DNA of 64,000 nt from Bacteroidales bacterium UBA4293. Its GTDB lineage: Bacteria; Bacteroidota; Bacteroidia; Bacteroidales; Bacteroidaceae. Made by a program: the position numbers and the translations under genes. Shown here piece after piece: positions 61,301 through 64,000 of this stretch (its first letter is position 1; each line of letters opens with the position of its first letter). Below the pieces are notes generated by a model. It made no database searches and had not been told where the DNA came from. It worked only from the letters and a program-made list of their open reading frames with translations. The stretch spans positions 84,688-148,687 of the forward strand of contig DGVD01000015.1 in assembly GCA_002395835.1 (NCBI GenBank). Reading direction: 5' to 3'.

Positions 61301-61324
61301 TTATACCTTATCATATAATAAAAG

Positions 61325-61353
61325 TCCCATCTTCCCTTTTTAGGGAAATGGGA
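61325..61353 (+). terminator. Terminator after secDF
   Basis: Stem TCCCATcTTCCC/GGGAAaTGGGA with one mismatch and a 6-base loop, followed by TTTTTAT, 25 bases after the stop. Confidence 0.85.
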
Positions 61354-61451
61354 TTTTTATTTGTGGTCGCTTACTAGTAAGAATCTTGTATTTTGCAAAG
61401 TCGAAATTACAAATTTGGTTCTATTTCCTTTAATATTTCATTTTTTATATG

Positions 61452-61459
61452 TAGATTTG
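61452..61459 (+). promoter_or_regulatory. -7 element of the pyruvate phosphate dikinase gene
   Basis: TAGATTTG fits TAnnTTTG; it gives a leader of about 47 bases before the ATG at 61513. Confidence 0.5.
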
Positions 61460-61512
61460 CGACCCGAAACAATATATAGAAAAAAACAAGTTAAACTTAA
61501 CCGAATAACTAA

Positions 61513-64000
61513 ATGGATAAGAAAAGAGTTTATACCTTTGGTAACGGACATGCTGAAGGTAATGCCCAGATGAGAGAACAACTGGGAGGTAAAGGAGCGA
61601 ACTTGGCAGAAATGAACCTTATCGGTGTTCCAGTTCCTCCTGGATTTACAATCACCACAGATGTTTGTAATGAATACTATAAAGTAGGTCAAGATAAAAT
61701 TATTGAAATACTGAAAAGCGATGTAGAAAAGGCAGTCGCTCACATTGAAAATTTAATGAATAGCAAATTCGGTAGCGTAGAGAACCCTCTGTTGGTTTCT
61801 GTACGTTCCGGAGCACGTGCATCCATGCCTGGTATGATGGATACTATCCTGAACCTTGGTCTTAACGACGAAGTAGCTGAAGGTATGGTAAAGAAGACTA
61901 ATAACCCTCACTTCGTATATGACTCTTACCGTCGTTTCGTTCAGATGTATGGTGACGTGGTTCTAGGTATGAAGCCAGTGAACAAGGAAGACATCGATCC
62001 ATTCGAGGCTATCATTGAAGAGGTAAAGAAGGAACAGGGTGTAGAACTTGACAAGGATTTGAGCGTAGAAAGTCTGAAGGATTTGATTGTCCGTTTCAAG
62101 GCTGCCATCAAGAAGCAGACCGGTAGTGATTTTCCAACTGACCCTATCGAGCAGTTGTGGGGTGCTATCTGTGCTGTTTTCCGTTCTTGGATGAACGAAC
62201 GTGCTATTCTATACCGTAAGATGGAAGGTATTCCTGATGAATGGGGTACTGCAGTTTCTGTCATGGCTATGGTATTTGGTAACATGGGTGACACATCTGC
62301 TACAGGTGTTTGCTTCTCTCGTGATGCAGGTAATGGTGAGAACATCTTCAATGGTGAGTATCTTATCAATGCACAGGGTGAGGACGTGGTAGCAGGTATC
62401 CGTACTCCACAGCAGATTACCAAGATTGGTTCTCAGCGTTGGGCAGAACGTGGTGGTATCTCTGAGGAAGAGCGTCTAGCTAAATACCCTTCCATGGAAG
62501 AGGCTATGCCAGCACTATATGCAGAACTGAACAGCATCCAGGATAAGTTGGAGAAGCACTATAAAGATATGCAGGATATGGAGTTCACCGTTCAGGAAGG
62601 TAAGCTTTGGTTCTTACAGACTCGTAACGGTAAACGTACTGGTACTGCTATGGTTAAGATTGTTATGGATCTTCTCCGTGAAGGTCTGATTGATGAGAAG
62701 ACAGCTATCAACCGTTGTGAACCTCAGAAGTTAGATGAGCTGCTTCACCCTGTATTCGACAAGAAGGCTCTCTCTAAGGCTAAGGTCATCACTCAAGGTC
62801 TTCCTGCATCACCAGGTGCAGCTTGCGGACAGATTGTATTCCATGCTGATGATGCACAGGAATGGCACCAGAACGGACATAAAGTCATCATGGTTCGTAT
62901 AGAGACTTCTCCTGAAGACTTGGCTGGTATGGCTTCTGCAGAAGGTATCCTTACTGCTCGTGGAGGTATGACCTCTCATGCAGCTGTTGTGGCTCGTGGT
63001 ATGGGTAAGTGCTGCGTTTCAGGTGCAGGTGGCATCAACGTAAATTACAAGAACAAGACAGTAGAAATAGATGGAGTAACCTATAAAGAAGGTGATTATC
63101 TTTCACTGAATGGTACTACCGGACAGGTATATGCTGGTGAGATTGAGACCAAGGCTGCTGAGCTTTCAGGTGACTTCAAGGCTTTGATGGACCTTTGTGA
63201 CAAGTACACCAAGATGCAGGTTCGTACCAATGCTGATACACCTCACGATGCTGAAGTGGCACGTGCATTCGGTGCAAAGGGTATAGGTTTGACCCGTACA
63301 GAGCACATGTTCTTCGATGACCAGAAGATTGTAGCTATGCGTGAAATGATTCTGGCAGACTCTCGTGAAGGTCGTGAAAAAGCACTTGCTAAGTTGCTTC
63401 CTTACCAGAGAGCCGACTTCTACGGAATCCTTAAGGCTATGGATGGTCTGCCAGTAAACATCCGTTTGCTTGACCCACCATTGCATGAGTTCGTACCACA
63501 CGATTTAGCTGGTCAGGAAACCATGGCTAAGGAAATGGGTGTAGAACTGGAGGAAATCAAGAAGCGTGTAGACTCACTGGCAGAAAACAACCCAATGCTG
63601 GGTCATCGTGGTTGCCGTTTGGGTATTACCTTCCCAGAAATTACAGAAATGCAGACCCGTGCTATTTTAGGTGCAGCTTGCCAGTTGAAGAAGGAAGGCT
63701 ATAATCCAAAACCAGAAATCATGATTCCTCTGATTGGTATTCTTTATGAGCTGAAGCAGCAGAAGGAAATCATTGAGAAGACTGCAAAGCAAGTATTGGC
63801 AGAAGAAGGTGTAGACTTGAAATTTGAAATCGGAACTATGATTGAGACTCCTCGTGCAGCTCTTACTGCTGATAAGATTGCTACAGAGGCAGAGTACTTC
63901 TCATTCGGTACAAACGACCTGACTCAGATGACCTTCGGTTACTCTCGTGATGACATCGCTAGCTTCTTACCTGTATATCTGGACAAGAAGATTCTGAAGG
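61513..64000 (+). CDS. ppdK: Pyruvate, phosphate dikinase (3' end beyond window)
   Basis: 829 codons of an enzyme that normally has about 900. It starts MDKKRVYTFGNGHAEGN. The N-terminal ATP-grasp region has LGGKGANLAEM, VSVRSGARASMPGMMDT and FTVQEGKLWFLQTRNGKRT. The swinging phospho-His domain has GGMTSHAAVVARGMGKCC. The PEP/pyruvate barrel is present up to SFGTNDLTQMTFGYSRDD, ending before the catalytic Cys region. It interconverts ATP, phosphate and pyruvate with AMP, diphosphate and PEP, supporting PEP/pyruvate balance in anaerobes. Confidence 0.96.
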   Translation, partial: MDKKRVYTFGNGHAEGNAQMREQLGGKGANLAEMNLIGVPVPPGFTITTDVCNEYYKVGQDKIIEILKSDVEKAVAHIENLMNSKFGSVENPLLVSVRSGARASMPGMMDTILNLGLNDEVAEGMVKKTNNPHFVYDSYRRFVQMYGDVVLGMKPVNKEDIDPFEAIIEEVKKEQGVELDKDLSVESLKDLIVRFKAAIKKQTGSDFPTDPIEQLWGAICAVFRSWMNERAILYRKMEGIPDEWGTAVSVMAMVFGNMGDTSATGVCFSRDAGNGENIFNGEYLINAQGEDVVAGIRTPQQITKIGSQRWAERGGISEEERLAKYPSMEEAMPALYAELNSIQDKLEKHYKDMQDMEFTVQEGKLWFLQTRNGKRTGTAMVKIVMDLLREGLIDEKTAINRCEPQKLDELLHPVFDKKALSKAKVITQGLPASPGAACGQIVFHADDAQEWHQNGHKVIMVRIETSPEDLAGMASAEGILTARGGMTSHAAVVARGMGKCCVSGAGGINVNYKNKTVEIDGVTYKEGDYLSLNGTTGQVYAGEIETKAAELSGDFKALMDLCDKYTKMQVRTNADTPHDAEVARAFGAKGIGLTRTEHMFFDDQKIVAMREMILADSREGREKALAKLLPYQRADFYGILKAMDGLPVNIRLLDPPLHEFVPHDLAGQETMAKEMGVELEEIKKRVDSLAENNPMLGHRGCRLGITFPEITEMQTRAILGAACQLKKEGYNPKPEIMIPLIGILYELKQQKEIIEKTAKQVLAEEGVDLKFEIGTMIETPRAALTADKIATEAEYFSFGTNDLTQMTFGYSRDDIASFLPVYLDKKILK

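Overview
The window is a 64 kb chromosomal piece of a gut-type Bacteroidales, most likely a member of the Bacteroidaceae (Bacteroides or Phocaeicola-like; the genus cannot be fixed by eye). The grounds are SusC/SusD pairs, a fructan-type hybrid two-component sensor, a fused SecDF, DUF4271 and DUF2723 proteins, AT-rich intergenic DNA, and many copies of the Bacteroidetes -7 promoter element TAnnTTTG upstream of genes. Several of these have a TTTG or TTG -33 box 18-20 bases further up.

Region 1 (1-13.9 kb, all minus strand) reads as one long sugar-utilisation locus. From its 5' end it encodes a two-subunit (split) transketolase, an FGGY sugar kinase, a fucose/arabinose-isomerase-like protein, a sugar permease of the RhaT/GRP type, a SusC/SusD pair, a DUF1593 nucleoside-hydrolase-like secreted protein, and two secreted CE1-type esterases (the second runs off the window). 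An isomerase, a kinase and a split transketolase together match the layout described for non-oxidative D-apiose breakdown. The substrate here is inference.

Region 2 (13.9-25.7 kb, minus strand) has a SpoIIE-type phosphatase and then a fructan/fructose locus: two GH32 enzymes, an MFS transporter, a fructokinase and a hybrid two-component sensor with a periplasmic sugar-binding domain. The locus is eroded. Its SusC gene survives only as a stub of about 54 codons, no SusD is present, and a third GH32 survives only as a signal-peptide stub plus a C-terminal fragment. A repeat-rich 480-base stretch follows, including four near-palindromes at an exact 23-base period.

Region 3 (25.7-29.5 kb) has a TauE/SafE permease facing a copper-handling group: an AraC-type regulator with an N-terminal metal-binding (HMA-like) domain, a CopZ-like chaperone and a CopA-like P1B ATPase. 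The ATPase lacks the nucleotide-binding (N) domain that normally lies between DKTGT and TGD.

Region 4 (29.5-64 kb) is mostly housekeeping: a phosphodiester glycosidase, a metallo-beta-lactamase fold protein, an alpha/beta hydrolase, a U32 RNA-hydroxylation-type protein, a THUMP RNA methyltransferase, DPP IV, purD, a membrane protein, a DedA/YqaA-like protein, znuA-znuC without a permease, a DUF2723 protein, a polysaccharide deacetylase, queG, tRNA-Gln(UUG), tyrS, a TatD-like hydrolase, yidD, rnpA, hemD, DUF4271, metK behind a probable SAM-II riboswitch, an acetate/succinate CoA-transferase, an RNase HI, argS, an HU protein, a rhomboid protease, secDF and a pyruvate phosphate dikinase cut by the window end.
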